Numbered from the stretch's first letter, positions 1 through 10,493 are shown. The stretch is DNA of 64,000 bases from Hydrogenophaga crocea (GCF_011388215.1 NZ_CP049989.1:4382001-4446000), one strand, 5' to 3'. Notes: generated by a model not told the origin, from the letters alone. Numbers and translations are program-made.

Positions 1-2
1 AG

Positions 3-434
3 ATCATGCCCAACGTGAACTTCACGCGCATGACCGCGTCCGCGGTGGGCCGCGGCTGGCGGCAGGCCACGCCCGAGCAGCAGAAGCAGCTCGAAACCGA
101 GTTCAAGGCCCTGCTGGTGCGCACCTACTCGGGCGCGCTGGGCGAGGTCCGCGACCAGACCCTGAGCTTCAAGCCCATGCGCATGCGCCCCGAAGACACC
201 GAGGTGGTGGTGCGCTCCGAGGTGCGCGGCAAGGGCGAGCCCATCCAGCTCGACTACCGCCTCGAGAAGGTGGGCGACGGCTGGAAGATCTACGACCTGA
301 ACGTGCTCGGCCTGTGGCTGGTGGAAACCTACCGCAACCAGTTCGCCCAGGAGATCAACGCCAACGGCATCGACGGCCTGATCAAATCGCTGTCCCAGCG
401 CAACAAGGCCAGCGCCACGGCCAAGACCAGCTGA
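3..434 (+). CDS. mlaC: MlaC, periplasmic phospholipid-binding protein (5' partial)
   Basis: Periplasmic lipid carrier of the Mla (Ttg2) system, which moves phospholipid between the outer-membrane MlaA complex and the inner-membrane MlaFEDB transporter. The 5' end is outside the window, so the signal peptide and N-terminal half are missing; about 143 codons remain and the first visible Met is probably internal. The segment RMTASAVGRGWRQATPEQ, followed by the KPMRMRPEDTEVVVRSEV strand region and the YDLNVLGLWLVETYRNQF end, is characteristic of the MlaC/Ttg2D family. The stop overlaps the mlaB start by one base (TGATG), implying translational coupling. The mlaFED genes are expected just upstream. 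Confidence 0.9.
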   Translation: MMPNVNFTRMTASAVGRGWRQATPEQQKQLETEFKALLVRTYSGALGEVRDQTLSFKPMRMRPEDTEVVVRSEVRGKGEPIQLDYRLEKVGDGWKIYDLNVLGLWLVETYRNQFAQEINANGIDGLIKSLSQRNKASATAKTS

Positions 435-709
435 TGAACGAGCCCCGCCTGCCCGAACGCCTCACGCTCGACGAGGCCGCTGCCACCCTGGGCGCGTTGC
501 GCGCGGCGGTGGCGGGGGGCGAGGGCGGCGCGGCCGTCACGGTCGATGCGGGCGCCCTGCGCCACTTCGATTCGTCGGCCGTGGCGGTGCTGCTGGAGTT
601 GCGTCGCGAACTGCAGCAGCAGGGCCGCACGCTGCAGGTGCGGCAGTGGCCGCCGCGTCTGCAGGACCTGGTCCGCGTCTACGGCGTGCAGGAGTTGCTG
701 ACCGCCTGA
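434..709 (+). CDS. mlaB: MlaB, STAS-domain subunit of the Mla transporter
   Basis: Small cytoplasmic STAS-domain protein (91 aa) that binds the MlaF ATPase and is needed for assembly and activity of the MlaFEDB phospholipid transporter. Seen: the STAS core TVDAGALRHFDSSAVAVLLE, with the conserved serine pair in the DSSAVA turn, and a C-terminal LVRVYGVQELL helix typical of NTP-binding STAS proteins. The start was chosen at the ATG overlapping the mlaC stop; the longer upstream reading in the same frame has no family support. Order mlaC-mlaB matches other betaproteobacteria. Confidence 0.82.
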   Translation: MNEPRLPERLTLDEAAATLGALRAAVAGGEGGAAVTVDAGALRHFDSSAVAVLLELRRELQQQGRTLQVRQWPPRLQDLVRVYGVQELLTA

Positions 710-755
710 GCCGGCCGCGGTGGCCCTGGTGCCGCTGCGGAAAGGCCCCGGGCCG

Positions 756-761
756 TAAAAT
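756..761 (+). promoter_or_regulatory. possible -10 element upstream of the ABC-2 exporter
   Basis: TAAAAT lies 64 bases before the exporter ATPase start in the 100-base gap after mlaB. No convincing -35 hexamer is visible 16-18 bases upstream, so this rests on one hexamer in GC-rich DNA. Confidence 0.28.
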
Positions 762-824
762 CCCGCTTTCGCCACCGCCCCGGATGTCCCGCGGGCCGCG
801 GGCGACCCAGCGGTGTCGCCGCGC

Positions 825-1823
825 ATGCCAGCCGTCTCCTTCCAGAACGTCTCCAAGACCTACGCCACGACCCGTGGCCCCCTGCACGCCCTTCGCTCGG
901 TGTCCTTCGACATCGAGCCCGGCGAGTTCTTCGGCCTGCTCGGCCCCAATGGCGCGGGCAAGACCACGCTCATCAGCATCCTGGCCGGGCTCGCGCGCGC
1001 CAGCGAGGGCAGGGTGGTCGTTCACGGCCACGACGTGCTCAGCGACTACCGCGAGGCACGCCGCCACCTGGGCGTGGTGCCGCAGGAACTGGTGTTCGAC
1101 CCCTTCTTCAATGTGCGCGAAACCCTGCGCATCCAGTCGGGCTACTTCGGCGTGCGCCGCAACGACGACTGGATCGACGAGTTGCTGACGGGTCTGGGTC
1201 TGGCCGACAAGGCCACGGCCAACATGCGCCAGCTCTCGGGCGGCATGAAGCGCCGCGTGCTGATCGCGCAGGCGCTGGTTCACAAGCCGCCCGTGATCGT
1301 GCTCGACGAGCCCACGGCGGGTGTGGACGTGGAGCTGCGCCAGACCCTGTGGCAGTTCGTCTCGGGCCTGAACAAGCGCCTGGGCAGCACGGTGCTGCTC
1401 ACCACCCATTACCTCGAAGAGGCCGAGGCCCTGTGCGGGCGCATCGCCATGCTCAAGCAGGGCCAGGTGGTGGCGCTCGAGTCCACCTCGGCGCTGCTCG
1501 CGCGCGCCGCGTCCAACGTGCTGCGCTTCAAGACCGACGCCGCGCTGCCCGCCGACATCGCGGCCCAGGCGCGCATCACGGGCCGCGTGGTGCAACTGCC
1601 CGCGCTCGATGCGCGTGCCGTGGAGCATGTGCTGGCCCGCCTGCGCGAAGCCGGTGTGATGCCCGAGGACATCGAGGTGCGCAAGGCCGACCTCGAGGAC
1701 GTGTTCCTCGATCTCACGGGTGCACACACACGCCCCGCCGCCGGGCCGCCCCAAGGCGGGGCAGCCCCCTCGGGGGGCAGCGAGGACACGTCAGTGCCGA
1801 GCGTGGGGGCGCGTAAATCATGA
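825..1823 (+). CDS. ABC-2 type exporter, ATP-binding subunit (YadG-like)
   Basis: ATPase of an ABC-2 type exporter that pairs with the permease immediately downstream; the substrate is unknown. Seen: Walker A GPNGAGKTT, Q-loop in GVVPQELVF, signature QLSGGMKRR, Walker B PVIVLDEPTAGVD, and the switch His in LTTHYLEEAE, in standard order. A C-terminal segment (IEVRKADLEDVFLDLTG) is typical of YadG/CcmA-like subunits. The protein should end soon after LTGAH, but a repeat element adds roughly 30 residues rich in Gly, Pro and Ala. ATG 825 (332 aa) is preferred over GTG 813 because MPAVSFQNVSKTY is the usual family start; neither has a good Shine-Dalgarno. It overlaps the permease by ATGA. Confidence 0.85.
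   Translation: MPAVSFQNVSKTYATTRGPLHALRSVSFDIEPGEFFGLLGPNGAGKTTLISILAGLARASEGRVVVHGHDVLSDYREARRHLGVVPQELVFDPFFNVRETLRIQSGYFGVRRNDDWIDELLTGLGLADKATANMRQLSGGMKRRVLIAQALVHKPPVIVLDEPTAGVDVELRQTLWQFVSGLNKRLGSTVLLTTHYLEEAEALCGRIAMLKQGQVVALESTSALLARAASNVLRFKTDAALPADIAAQARITGRVVQLPALDARAVEHVLARLREAGVMPEDIEVRKADLEDVFLDLTGAHTRPAAGPPQGGAAPSGGSEDTSVPSVGARKS
1737..1812. repeat. dispersed palindromic repeat, copy 1 (in-frame in the ABC ATPase gene)
   Basis: GC-rich element at the 3' end of the exporter ATPase gene. It holds two adjacent hairpins: GCCCC / GGGGC around AAGGC, and GCCCCC / GGGGGC around TCG. Its opening GCCGCCGGGCCGC followed by CCCAAGGCG recurs at 15411, with one base inserted. The shared block and hairpins look like a REP-type intergenic family of Comamonadaceae; the family assignment is from memory and not searched. 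Confidence 0.6.
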
Positions 1824-2575
1824 CCGGCTGGCAAACGCTGTTCTACAAAGAGGTGCTGCGCTTCTGGAAGGTCTCGTTCCAGACCGTGGCCGCGCCGGTG
1901 CTCACCGCGCTGCTCTACCTGCTGATCTTTGCGCACGTGCTCGAAGACCGCGTGCAGGTCTACGAGTCGGTGAACTACACCGCCTTCCTGCTGCCCGGCC
2001 TCGTGATGATGAGCGTGCTGCAGAACGCCTTCGCCAACAGCAGCTCCTCGCTGATCCAGAGCAAGATCATGGGCAACCTGGTCTTCCTGTTGCTCACGCC
2101 GCTGTCGCACCGCGCGTGGTTCGTGGCCTATGTTGGCTCTTCCATCGTGCGCGGCCTCGCGGTGGGCGCGGGCGTGATGGCGGTGGCCTGGTGGTTCGCG
2201 CAGCCCACGCTGGTGGCGCCGCTGTGGATTCTGGTGTTCGCGGTCCTGGGCGCGGCGCTGCTGGGCGCGCTCGGGCTGATCGCCGGCCTGTGGGCCGAGA
2301 AGTTCGACCAGATGGCCGCGTTCCAGAACTTCATCATCATGCCCATGACCTTTCTTTCGGGCGTGTTCTACTCCATCCACTCGCTGCCCGCCTTCTGGCA
2401 GAAGGTGAGCCACCTCAATCCCTTCTTCTACATGATCGACGGCTTCCGCTACGGCTTCTTCGGCCGCAGCGACGTGTCGCCCTGGCTCAGCCTGCTGCTG
2501 GTGGGCGGTGCGCTGGCCGCGGTCAGCGCGCTCGCGCTGCACCTGCTCAAGACGGGCTACAAGGTCCGCCACTGA
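1820..2575 (+). CDS. ABC-2 type exporter, permease subunit (YadH-like)
   Basis: Inner-membrane permease of 251 aa in the ABC-2 family, partner of the ATPase just upstream. Seen: about six hydrophobic segments, the first after the WKVSFQTVAAPVLTALLYLL helix, and the family region FQNFIIMPMTFLSGVFYSIH followed by LPAFWQKVSHLNPFFYMIDG near residues 170-215. It starts inside the ATPase stop (ATGA), so the pair is coupled. Position between mlaB and bolA/murA suggests envelope biogenesis, but no substrate can be inferred from sequence. Confidence 0.85.
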   Translation: MTGWQTLFYKEVLRFWKVSFQTVAAPVLTALLYLLIFAHVLEDRVQVYESVNYTAFLLPGLVMMSVLQNAFANSSSSLIQSKIMGNLVFLLLTPLSHRAWFVAYVGSSIVRGLAVGAGVMAVAWWFAQPTLVAPLWILVFAVLGAALLGALGLIAGLWAEKFDQMAAFQNFIIMPMTFLSGVFYSIHSLPAFWQKVSHLNPFFYMIDGFRYGFFGRSDVSPWLSLLLVGGALAAVSALALHLLKTGYKVRH

Positions 2576-2579
2576 ACCC

Positions 2580-2819
2580 ATGAACGCCGAACAACTGCAA
2601 GCCCTCATCGCCGCCGGTCTGCCCTGCGACCACATCGAGGTCACCGGCGATGGCCGTCACTGGTCGGCCGTGATCGTCTCGCCGGCCTTCGAAGGCAAGC
2701 GCGCCATCCAGCGCCACCAGGCGGTCTATGCCACGCTGGGCCAGCGCATGCACACCGACGAGGTGCACGCGCTGTCGATGAAAACCCTCACGCCGGCCGA
2801 ATGGGCCGCACAAGGCTGA
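2580..2819 (+). CDS. ibaG: BolA/IbaG family protein
   Basis: Small protein (79 aa) of the BolA superfamily, closest in size and context to IbaG/YrbA, which binds monothiol glutaredoxins and [2Fe-2S] clusters. Seen: the class II KH-like fold with [17 protein letters not shown], the [15 protein letters not shown] helix containing the conserved His, and the terminal [10 protein letters not shown] strand. The ATG follows the permease stop by a few bases; upstream in-frame sequence is permease-gene shadow. Placement directly before murA is conserved in many proteobacteria. A CGFS glutaredoxin, a likely partner type, is encoded at 42857-43180. Confidence 0.85.
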   Translation: MNAEQLQALIAAGLPCDHIEVTGDGRHWSAVIVSPAFEGKRAIQRHQAVYATLGQRMHTDEVHALSMKTLTPAEWAAQG

Positions 2820-2826
2820 AGCACGC

Positions 2827-4110
2827 ATGGACAAACTCCTGATCCGCGGAGGCCGCAAGCTCAGCGGCGAGATCACCGTCTCCGGCGCCAAGAACGCGGC
2901 CCTGCCCGAGCTCTGCGCCGCGCTGCTCACCGACGAGCCCGTGACGCTCACCAACGTGCCGCGCCTGCGCGACGTGAGCACCATGCGCCAGTTGCTCACC
3001 CACATGGGCGTGCACACCGAAGACGTGGCGGGCGAGCGCGGCGGCCTGCTGCTGCACGCGCGCGGCGTGCTCAAGGCCGAGGCGCCCTACGAACTCGTGA
3101 AGACCATGCGCGCCTCGGTGCTGGTGCTGGGCCCGCTGCTCGCGCGCTTCGGCGCGGCGCGCGTCTCGTTGCCCGGCGGCTGCGCCATCGGTTCGCGGCC
3201 GGTCGACCAGCACATCAAGGGCATGCAGGCCATGGGCGCCGAGATCGTGGTCGAACACGGCTACATGGTGGCGCGCCTGCCCGCGGGCCGCAAACGCCTG
3301 CACGGCGCGCGCATCGCCACCGACATGGTCACCGTGACCGGCACCGAGAACTTCCTCATGGCTGCGGCGCTGGCCGAGGGCGAGACCCTGCTCGAGAACG
3401 CGGCGCAGGAACCCGAGGTGACCGACCTCGCCGAGATGCTCATCAAGATGGGCGCGAAGATCGAAGGCCACGGCACCAGCCGCATCCACGTGCAGGGCGT
3501 CGAACGCCTCAATGGCTGCACGCACGAGGTGGTGGCCGACCGCATCGAGACCGGCACCTTCCTGTGCGCCGTGGCCGCCACGGGCGGCGACGTGCTGCTG
3601 CGCCAGGCGCGCGCCGACCACCTCGACGCCGTGATCGACAAGCTCACCGACGCGGGCGCCGAGGTCGAGGCCGGCTCGAACGCCGCCGGGCCCTTCATCC
3701 GCATCCGTGCCAGCGGCCGCCTCAAGGCCCAGACCTTCCGCACCACCGAGTACCCCGGCTTCCCCACCGACATGCAGGCCCAGTTCATGGCGGTGAATGC
3801 CGTGGCCGACGGCACCAGCAAGGTCACCGAGACCATTTTCGAAAACCGCTTCATGCACGTGAACGAGCTGGTGCGCCTGGGCGCGCGCATCCAGACCGAG
3901 GGCAAGGTGGCAATGGTCGAAGGCGTGCCCCAGCTCTCGGGCGCCACCGTGATGGCCACCGACCTGCGTGCCTCGGCCAGCCTGGTGATCGCCGGCCTGG
4001 TGGCCGAGGGCGAGACCACCGTCGACCGCATCTACCACCTCGACCGCGGCTACGACCAGATGGAAGTGAAGCTGCGCGCCCTGGGCGCCGACATCGAGCG
4101 CATCAAATGA
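2827..4110 (+). CDS. murA: UDP-N-acetylglucosamine 1-carboxyvinyltransferase MurA
   Basis: Cytoplasmic enzyme for the first committed step of peptidoglycan synthesis, transferring enolpyruvate from PEP to UDP-GlcNAc. Length 427 aa is normal. Seen: the N-terminal [20 protein letters not shown], the catalytic loop with Cys119 in [14 protein letters not shown] (position of E. coli Cys115, the fosfomycin target), and the [18 protein letters not shown] and [15 protein letters not shown] blocks. All are intact. Start ATG lies 7 bases after the ibaG stop. The stop overlaps hisG by ATGA, so cell-wall and histidine genes appear to share a transcript. Confidence 0.97.
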   Translation: MDKLLIRGGRKLSGEITVSGAKNAALPELCAALLTDEPVTLTNVPRLRDVSTMRQLLTHMGVHTEDVAGERGGLLLHARGVLKAEAPYELVKTMRASVLVLGPLLARFGAARVSLPGGCAIGSRPVDQHIKGMQAMGAEIVVEHGYMVARLPAGRKRLHGARIATDMVTVTGTENFLMAAALAEGETLLENAAQEPEVTDLAEMLIKMGAKIEGHGTSRIHVQGVERLNGCTHEVVADRIETGTFLCAVAATGGDVLLRQARADHLDAVIDKLTDAGAEVEAGSNAAGPFIRIRASGRLKAQTFRTTEYPGFPTDMQAQFMAVNAVADGTSKVTETIFENRFMHVNELVRLGARIQTEGKVAMVEGVPQLSGATVMATDLRASASLVIAGLVAEGETTVDRIYHLDRGYDQMEVKLRALGADIERIK

Positions 4111-4754
4111 GCCAGACCATCACGCTGGCCCTGTCCAAGGGCCGCATCTTCGACGAGACGATGCCGCTGCTGCGCGCCGCCGGCATCGAGGTGCTCGAAG
4201 ACCCGGAGAAGTCGCGCAAGCTCATCCTGCCGACCAACCAGAACGACGTGCGCGTGGTGCTGGTGCGCGCCACCGACGTGCCGACCTATGTGGAGCACGG
4301 CGGCGCCGATCTCGGCGTGACCGGCAAGGACACGCTGATCGAGCACGGCGGCCTGGGCCTGTACCAGCCGCTGGACCTCAACATCGCGCGCTGCCGCGTG
4401 AGCGTGGCCGTGCGCGCCGATTTCGACTACGCCTCGGCCGTGCGCCAGGGATCGCGCCTGCGCGTGGCCACCAAGTACACCACCATTGCGCGCGACTTCT
4501 TCGCCGCCAAGGGCGTGCACGTGGACCTGATCAAGCTCTACGGCAGCATGGAGCTCGCGCCGCTCACCGGCCTGGCCGATGCCATCGTGGACCTCGTGTC
4601 CACCGGCAACACGCTCAAGGCCAACCACCTCGTGGAGGTCGAGCGCATCATGGACATCAGCTCCCGCCTGGTGGTGAACCAGGCGGCCCTCAAACTCAAA
4701 CAGGCGCGCCTGCGCCCCCTCATCGACGCCTTCGCCGGCGCCATCCAGCCCTGA
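4107..4754 (+). CDS. hisG: ATP phosphoribosyltransferase, short form (HisG-S)
   Basis: First enzyme of histidine synthesis: condenses ATP and PRPP to phosphoribosyl-ATP. At 215 aa this is the short form, which lacks the C-terminal histidine-binding domain and in characterised species works with the regulatory subunit HisZ. Seen: the [20 protein letters not shown] start, [10 protein letters not shown], and the PRPP loop [18 protein letters not shown]. No hisZ occurs in this window, so it must lie elsewhere. ATG 4107 overlaps the murA stop; upstream in-frame codons are murA shadow. Confidence 0.96.
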   Translation: MSQTITLALSKGRIFDETMPLLRAAGIEVLEDPEKSRKLILPTNQNDVRVVLVRATDVPTYVEHGGADLGVTGKDTLIEHGGLGLYQPLDLNIARCRVSVAVRADFDYASAVRQGSRLRVATKYTTIARDFFAAKGVHVDLIKLYGSMELAPLTGLADAIVDLVSTGNTLKANHLVEVERIMDISSRLVVNQAALKLKQARLRPLIDAFAGAIQP

Positions 4755-4764
4755 CCGCCACCGC

Positions 4765-6156
4765 ATGAACCCCGCCGCCACGCCCCTTCGCCTGTCCACC
4801 GCCCAAACCGATTTCGAGGCGCGCTTCGCGGCGCGCCTGCATTGGTCGAGCGAGACGGACCATGCGATCGAGCAGCGCGTGGCCGACATCCTGGCCGACG
4901 TGCAGCGGCGCGGCGATGCCGCGGTGCTCGAGTACACCGCGCGCTTCGACGGTCTGCAGGCCGCGAGCGTGGCCGAACTCGAACTCACCCAGGCCGACTT
5001 CAAGGCCGCCTTCGACGCCCTGCCCGCCGCGCAGCGCGAAGCCCTGCAGGCCGCGGCCGCGCGCGTGCGCCGCTACCACGAGGCGCAGAAGAAAGCCAAT
5101 GGCGAAGGCTGGAGCTACCGCGACGAAGACGGCACGCTGCTGGGCCAGAAGGTCACGCCGCTGGACCGCGTGGGCATCTACGTGCCCGGCGGCAAGGCCG
5201 CCTACCCGTCGAGCCTGATCATGAACGCCGTGCCCGCGCACGTGGCCGGCGTGCCCGAGATCGTGATGGTGGTGCCCACGCCGGTGCGTGGCAGCGTCGC
5301 CACCGGCGGCAGCGGCGCGGCCACGGCCGCGCGCGGCGAGCGCAACGAACTCGTGCTGGCCGCGGCCCACGTGGCCGGTGTCACGCGCGCCTTCACCATC
5401 GGCGGCGCGCAGGCCGTGGCCGCGCTGGCCTACGGCACGGCCACCGTGCCCAAGGTCGACAAGATCACCGGCCCCGGCAACGCCTACGTGGCCAGCGCCA
5501 AGAAGCGCGTGTTCGGCACCGTGGGCATCGACATGATCGCGGGCCCGAGCGAGATCCTGGTGCTCGCCGACGGCAGCACGCCGGCCGAGTGGGTGGCCAT
5601 GGACCTGTTCAGCCAGGCCGAGCACGACGAACTCGCGCAGAGCATCCTGCTGTGCCCCGACGCGGCCTACATAGCCGCCGTGCAGGCCGCGATCGACCGC
5701 CTGCTGCCCACCATGCCGCGCGCGGCCATCATCGCCAAGAGTCTCAACGACCGCGGCGCGCTGATCCACACGCGCAGCATGGAAGAGGCCTGCGCCATCA
5801 GCAACCGCATCGCGCCCGAGCACCTCGAGGTCTCGAGCGCCGAGCCGCACCGCTGGGAGCCGCTGCTGCGGCACGCCGGCGCGATCTTCCTCGGCGCGTA
5901 CACCAGCGAAAGCCTGGGCGACTACTGCGCCGGTCCCAACCACGTGCTGCCCACCAGCGGCACGGCCCGTTTTTCCTCGCCGCTGGGGGTGTACGACTTC
6001 CAGAAGCGCAGCAGCCTGATCGAGGTCAGCGCCGCGGGCGCGCAATCGCTCGGTACCGTGGCCGCCGAACTCGCCTATGGCGAAGGCCTGCAGGCCCACG
6101 CGCGCGCCGCCGAACTGCGCCTGAACGACGTTCCCCCGATGCGAGGTGCCCGATGA
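4765..6156 (+). CDS. hisD: Histidinol dehydrogenase
   Basis: Zinc, NAD-dependent enzyme that oxidises L-histidinol to histidine in the last two steps of the pathway. Seen: [16 protein letters not shown] and [15 protein letters not shown] blocks, zinc-ligand region SQAEHD (Gln284, His287), the catalytic pair Glu352-His353 in RIAPEHLEV, and Asp386 in [14 protein letters not shown]. Length 463 aa is slightly above the usual 430-440. An Ala/Gly/Arg-rich stretch of about 17 residues near 173-190, between MVVPTP and the [12 protein letters not shown] helix, looks like a local insert. The stop overlaps hisC by ATGA. Confidence 0.96.
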   Translation: MNPAATPLRLSTAQTDFEARFAARLHWSSETDHAIEQRVADILADVQRRGDAAVLEYTARFDGLQAASVAELELTQADFKAAFDALPAAQREALQAAAARVRRYHEAQKKANGEGWSYRDEDGTLLGQKVTPLDRVGIYVPGGKAAYPSSLIMNAVPAHVAGVPEIVMVVPTPVRGSVATGGSGAATAARGERNELVLAAAHVAGVTRAFTIGGAQAVAALAYGTATVPKVDKITGPGNAYVASAKKRVFGTVGIDMIAGPSEILVLADGSTPAEWVAMDLFSQAEHDELAQSILLCPDAAYIAAVQAAIDRLLPTMPRAAIIAKSLNDRGALIHTRSMEEACAISNRIAPEHLEVSSAEPHRWEPLLRHAGAIFLGAYTSESLGDYCAGPNHVLPTSGTARFSSPLGVYDFQKRSSLIEVSAAGAQSLGTVAAELAYGEGLQAHARAAELRLNDVPPMRGAR

Positions 6157-7253
6157 ACACGCCTTTGAACACCAACCCCATGGCCCGCATCCGCCAGGAC
6201 GTGCAGTCCATGCACGCCTATGCGATCCAGAACTCGGCCGGCATGCTCAAGCTCGACGCGATGGAAAACCCCTTCGCGCTGCCGCTGCCGCTGCAGGCCG
6301 AGCTCGGCCGCCGCCTCGGCGCCGTGGCCATCAACCGCTACCCGGGCGCGCGCATCGACGAGCTCAAGCGCGCGCTCGAGCAGCACATCGACCTGCCGCC
6401 CGGCCACGCGCTGATGCTGGGCAACGGGTCGGACGAACTCATCTCGCTGATCGCCATGGGCTGCGACCTGCCGGGCGCCACCATCCTCGCGCCGCTGCCC
6501 GGCTTCGTCATGTATGCCATGAGCGCGCAGCTGCAGGGCCTGGGTTTTCACGGCGTGCCGCTCACGGCCGGATTCGAACTCGACGAAGCCGCCATGCTGG
6601 CCGCCATGCGCGAGCACCGCCCCGCCATCACCTACCTGGCCTACCCCAACAACCCCACGGCCAACCTGTGGGACGCGGCCGTGATCCGCCGCCTCATCGC
6701 CGAGGCCGCCAGCTTCGGCGGCCTGGTGGTGATGGACGAGGCCTACCAGCCCTTCTCCAGCCACACCTGGCTCGACGAGATGCGCGCCCACCCCGGGGCC
6801 AACGCACACGTGCTGCTCATGCGCACGCTGTCCAAGTTCGGCCTGGCGGGCGTGCGCATCGGCTACCTCGTGGGGCCGCAGGCCCTGGTGCACGAGTTCG
6901 ACAAGCTGCGCCCGCCCTACAACGTGAGCGTGCTCAACGCCGAGTGCGCGCTGTTCGCGCTCGAACACGCCGACGTGTTCGCGGGCCAGGCCGCGCAGAT
7001 CCGCGAGCAGCGCGAGCGGCTCGTTGCCGCGCTCGCCGCCATGCCCGGCGTCACGCCGTTCCCGAGCCAGGCCAACATGGTGCTGGTGCGCGTGCCCGAT
7101 GCGAAGCGCAGCTTCGAGGCCCTCAAGGCCCAGGGCGTGCTCGTGAAGAATGTTTCTACAATGCACCCGCTGCTGGCCCAGTGTCTGCGGCTCACGGTGG
7201 GCTCTCCCGACGAGAACACCCAGCTCCTCCGCGCCTTGCAGACCGCCCTATGA
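6153..7253 (+). CDS. hisC: Histidinol-phosphate aminotransferase
   Basis: PLP enzyme (366 aa, fold type I) converting imidazole-acetol phosphate and glutamate to histidinol phosphate. Seen: [12 protein letters not shown] near the start, LGNGSDELI, the [11 protein letters not shown] motif, [10 protein letters not shown] with the PLP-interacting Asp and Tyr, and Lys228 in [16 protein letters not shown] as the Schiff-base lysine. ATG 6153 overlaps the hisD stop. The 3' end overlaps hisB by ATGA, continuing the coupled chain. Confidence 0.95.
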   Translation: MNTPLNTNPMARIRQDVQSMHAYAIQNSAGMLKLDAMENPFALPLPLQAELGRRLGAVAINRYPGARIDELKRALEQHIDLPPGHALMLGNGSDELISLIAMGCDLPGATILAPLPGFVMYAMSAQLQGLGFHGVPLTAGFELDEAAMLAAMREHRPAITYLAYPNNPTANLWDAAVIRRLIAEAASFGGLVVMDEAYQPFSSHTWLDEMRAHPGANAHVLLMRTLSKFGLAGVRIGYLVGPQALVHEFDKLRPPYNVSVLNAECALFALEHADVFAGQAAQIREQRERLVAALAAMPGVTPFPSQANMVLVRVPDAKRSFEALKAQGVLVKNVSTMHPLLAQCLRLTVGSPDENTQLLRALQTAL

Positions 7254-7879
7254 ACACCCCCACGCCCGCCTTTCCCGATCCGGGCCCCGGTGAGCGCGCC
7301 GCCAGCGTGCAGCGCAACACCAGCGAGACCCGCATCGGTGTGCGCGTCAACCTCGACGGCACCGGCGTCGCCGTGCTCGCCACGGGTATCGGCTTCTTCG
7401 ACCACATGCTCGACCAGATCGCGCGCCACGGCCTGATCGACCTCGAGATCCAGGCCGAGGGCGATCTGCACATCGACGGCCACCACACGGTGGAAGACGT
7501 GGGCATCACGCTGGGCCAGGCCTTCGCGCGCGCCGTGGGCGACAAAAAGGGCATCCGCCGCTATGGCCACGCCTACGTGCCGCTCGACGAAGCGCTCTCG
7601 CGCGTGGTGATCGACTTCTCCGGCCGGCCCGGCCTGCACATGCGCGTGCCCTTCAAGGCCGGCATGATCGGCGGCTTCGACACCCAGCTCACCTACGAGT
7701 TCTTCCAGGGCTTCGTGAACCACGCGGGCGTCACGCTGCACATCGACAACCTGCACGGCGAGAACGCGCACCACCAGGCCGAGACCGTGTTCAAGGCCTT
7801 CGCGCGCGCGCTGCGCATGGCCCTCGAGCGCGACGCCCGCCTGGGCGACGCGATTCCCTCGACCAAGGGCTCCCTCTGA
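7250..7879 (+). CDS. hisB: Imidazoleglycerol-phosphate dehydratase (monofunctional HisB)
   Basis: Manganese-dependent dehydratase of the sixth histidine step. At 209 aa it has only the dehydratase domain, unlike the bifunctional enterobacterial HisB, so histidinol-phosphate phosphatase must be encoded elsewhere. Seen: [32 protein letters not shown], the [13 protein letters not shown] metal-binding repeat and its second copy [20 protein letters not shown]. It starts within the hisC stop (ATGA). The 19-base gap to hisH is T-rich. Confidence 0.96.
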   Translation: MNTPTPAFPDPGPGERAASVQRNTSETRIGVRVNLDGTGVAVLATGIGFFDHMLDQIARHGLIDLEIQAEGDLHIDGHHTVEDVGITLGQAFARAVGDKKGIRRYGHAYVPLDEALSRVVIDFSGRPGLHMRVPFKAGMIGGFDTQLTYEFFQGFVNHAGVTLHIDNLHGENAHHQAETVFKAFARALRMALERDARLGDAIPSTKGSL

Positions 7880-7898
7880 TCTTTTTCTTTTCTGTGCG

Positions 7899-8549
7899 AT
7901 GAAAGCCAGGACGGTCGCCGTGGTCGACTACGAGAGCGGAAACCTCCGCTCGGTTTCGCAGGCGGTGATGCACGCGGCGCAGGGCAGCGGTGTCGACGTG
8001 GTCGTCACCCAGTCGGCCGCCGAGATCATGGCCGCGGAGCGCGTGGTGCTGCCCGGCCAGGGCCACATGGGCGACTGCATGCGCGCGCTCGCCGATTCGG
8101 GCCTGATGGACGCGGTGCTGCACGCCTGTGCGAACAAGCCGCTGTTCGGCGTCTGCGTGGGCATGCAGATGCTGCTCGACCGCAGCGAAGAAGGCCCCAC
8201 CGACGGTCTGGGCCTGATCCCCGGCGAGGTGCGTCGCTTCCGGCTCGAGGGCCGGCTGCAGCCCGATGGCAGCCGCTTCAAGGTGCCGCAGATGGGCTGG
8301 AACCGCGTGTTCCAGACCCGGCCGCACCCGGTGTGGGCCGGCGTGCCCGACGGCAGCTACTTCTACTTCGTGCACAGCTACTTCGCCGCGCCCGCGCTGG
8401 CGGCCCATGTCGCCGGCGAATGCGACTACGGCGGCCGCTTTGCAGCCGCGGTGGCACGCGATAACATTTTTGCGACCCAGTTTCACCCCGAGAAGAGTGC
8501 CGACCAAGGCCTCGCGCTCTACCGCAACTTCCTTTCCTGGAACCCCTGA
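7899..8549 (+). CDS. hisH: Imidazole glycerol phosphate synthase, glutaminase subunit HisH
   Basis: Class I glutamine amidotransferase (216 aa) that supplies ammonia to HisF. Seen: the opening [18 protein letters not shown], oxyanion segment [11 protein letters not shown], nucleophile Cys86 in [17 protein letters not shown], and the His-Glu pair in [12 protein letters not shown]. No purine-rich ribosome-binding site is visible; the ATG follows a pyrimidine-rich stretch (TTTTTCTTTTCTG), so translation may depend on readthrough from hisB. Confidence 0.95.
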   Translation: MKARTVAVVDYESGNLRSVSQAVMHAAQGSGVDVVVTQSAAEIMAAERVVLPGQGHMGDCMRALADSGLMDAVLHACANKPLFGVCVGMQMLLDRSEEGPTDGLGLIPGEVRRFRLEGRLQPDGSRFKVPQMGWNRVFQTRPHPVWAGVPDGSYFYFVHSYFAAPALAAHVAGECDYGGRFAAAVARDNIFATQFHPEKSADQGLALYRNFLSWNP

Positions 8550-8576
8550 GCTTTCGGCTCGCGCCTGCCCACGACC

Positions 8577-9317
8577 ATGCTGCTGATTCCCGCCATCGAC
8601 CTCAAGGACGGCCACTGCGTTCGCCTCAAGCAAGGCGACATGGACCAATCCACGGTGTTCAGCGAAGACCCGGCCGCCATGGCGCGCAACTGGGTGGCCA
8701 AGGGCGCGCGACGCGTGCATCTCGTCGACCTCAACGGCGCGTTCGCGGGCAAGCCCAAGAACGAGCAGGCCATCCGCGCCATCCTCAAGGAAATCGGCAG
8801 CGAGGTCGACGTGCAGCTGGGCGGCGGCATCCGCGACCTCGACACCATCGAGCGCTACCTCGACGCCGGCCTGCGCTACGTGATCATCGGCACCGCCGCG
8901 GTCAAGAACCCGGGCTTTCTGCAGGACGCCTGCACCGCCTTCGGCGGCCACATCATCGTGGGCCTCGATGCCAAGGACGGCAAGGTCGCCACCGACGGCT
9001 GGAGCAAGCTCACCGGCCACGAAGTGATCGACCTCGCGAAGAAGTTCGAAGACTACGGCGTCGAATCCATCGTCTACACCGACATCGGCCGCGACGGCAT
9101 GCTCACGGGCATCAACATCGAGGCCACGGTCAAGCTCGCGCAGTCGCTGACCATTCCCGTGATCGCCTCGGGTGGCCTGTCCAACCTCGAGGACATCCGC
9201 AAGCTCTGCGCGGTGGAAGACGAGGGCGTGGAAGGCGTGATCTGCGGCCGCTCCATCTACAGCGGCGACCTCGATTTCGAAGCCGCGCAAAAGCTCGCCG
9301 ACGAGCTGAACGGATAA
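8577..9317 (+). CDS. hisA: ProFAR isomerase HisA
   Basis: A (beta-alpha)8-barrel isomerase (246 aa) that opens the ribose of ProFAR by Amadori rearrangement. Seen: the first catalytic Asp in [19 protein letters not shown], the half-barrel phosphate motif [20 protein letters not shown], and the second catalytic Asp in [19 protein letters not shown]. It sits between hisH and hisF, as usual. Three bases separate its stop from the hisF start. Confidence 0.96.
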   Translation: MLLIPAIDLKDGHCVRLKQGDMDQSTVFSEDPAAMARNWVAKGARRVHLVDLNGAFAGKPKNEQAIRAILKEIGSEVDVQLGGGIRDLDTIERYLDAGLRYVIIGTAAVKNPGFLQDACTAFGGHIIVGLDAKDGKVATDGWSKLTGHEVIDLAKKFEDYGVESIVYTDIGRDGMLTGINIEATVKLAQSLTIPVIASGGLSNLEDIRKLCAVEDEGVEGVICGRSIYSGDLDFEAAQKLADELNG

Positions 9318-9320
9318 CGC

Positions 9321-10099
<779 letters not shown>

Positions 10100-10100
<1 letters not shown>

Positions 10101-10489
10101 TGGACTGGCTCGATGCCGTGAAATGGGACGCGCAGGGCCTGGTGCCCGTGATCGCGCAAGAGGCCGCCACGGGCGATGTGCTCATGTTCGCCTGGATGAA
10201 CCGCGAAGCGCTGCAGAAGACCGCCGAGCTCGGCCGCGCCGTGTACTACAGCCGTTCGCGCCACAAGCTCTGGTTCAAGGGCGAAGAATCGGGCCACGTG
10301 CAGACCGTGCACGACATCCGGCTCGATTGCGACAACGACGTGGTGCTGCTCAAGGTCACGCAGCTCGGCCATGAGCCCGGCATCGCCTGCCACACCGGCC
10401 GGCACAGCTGTTTCTTCCAGCGCCACGAGAACGGGCAATGGATCACTGTCGAGCCGGTCTTGAAAGACCCGGAATCGATCTACAGGTAA
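10100..10489 (+). CDS. hisI: Phosphoribosyl-AMP cyclohydrolase
   Basis: Zinc enzyme (129 aa) opening the adenine ring of phosphoribosyl-AMP. Seen: [32 protein letters not shown], the Asp/Cys motif [12 protein letters not shown] and the Cys pair in [13 protein letters not shown]. It is a separate polypeptide from HisE, in contrast to the fused enterobacterial HisIE. The ATG overlaps the hisF stop by one base; hisE begins four bases after its stop. Confidence 0.96.
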
Positions 10490-10493
10490 CACC

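Noticed and set aside
1737..1812. The repeat as an ordinary terminator of the ABC ATPase
   Set aside because: Hairpins are strong but there is no T-tail, the frame stays open through it, and the permease starts by overlap immediately after.
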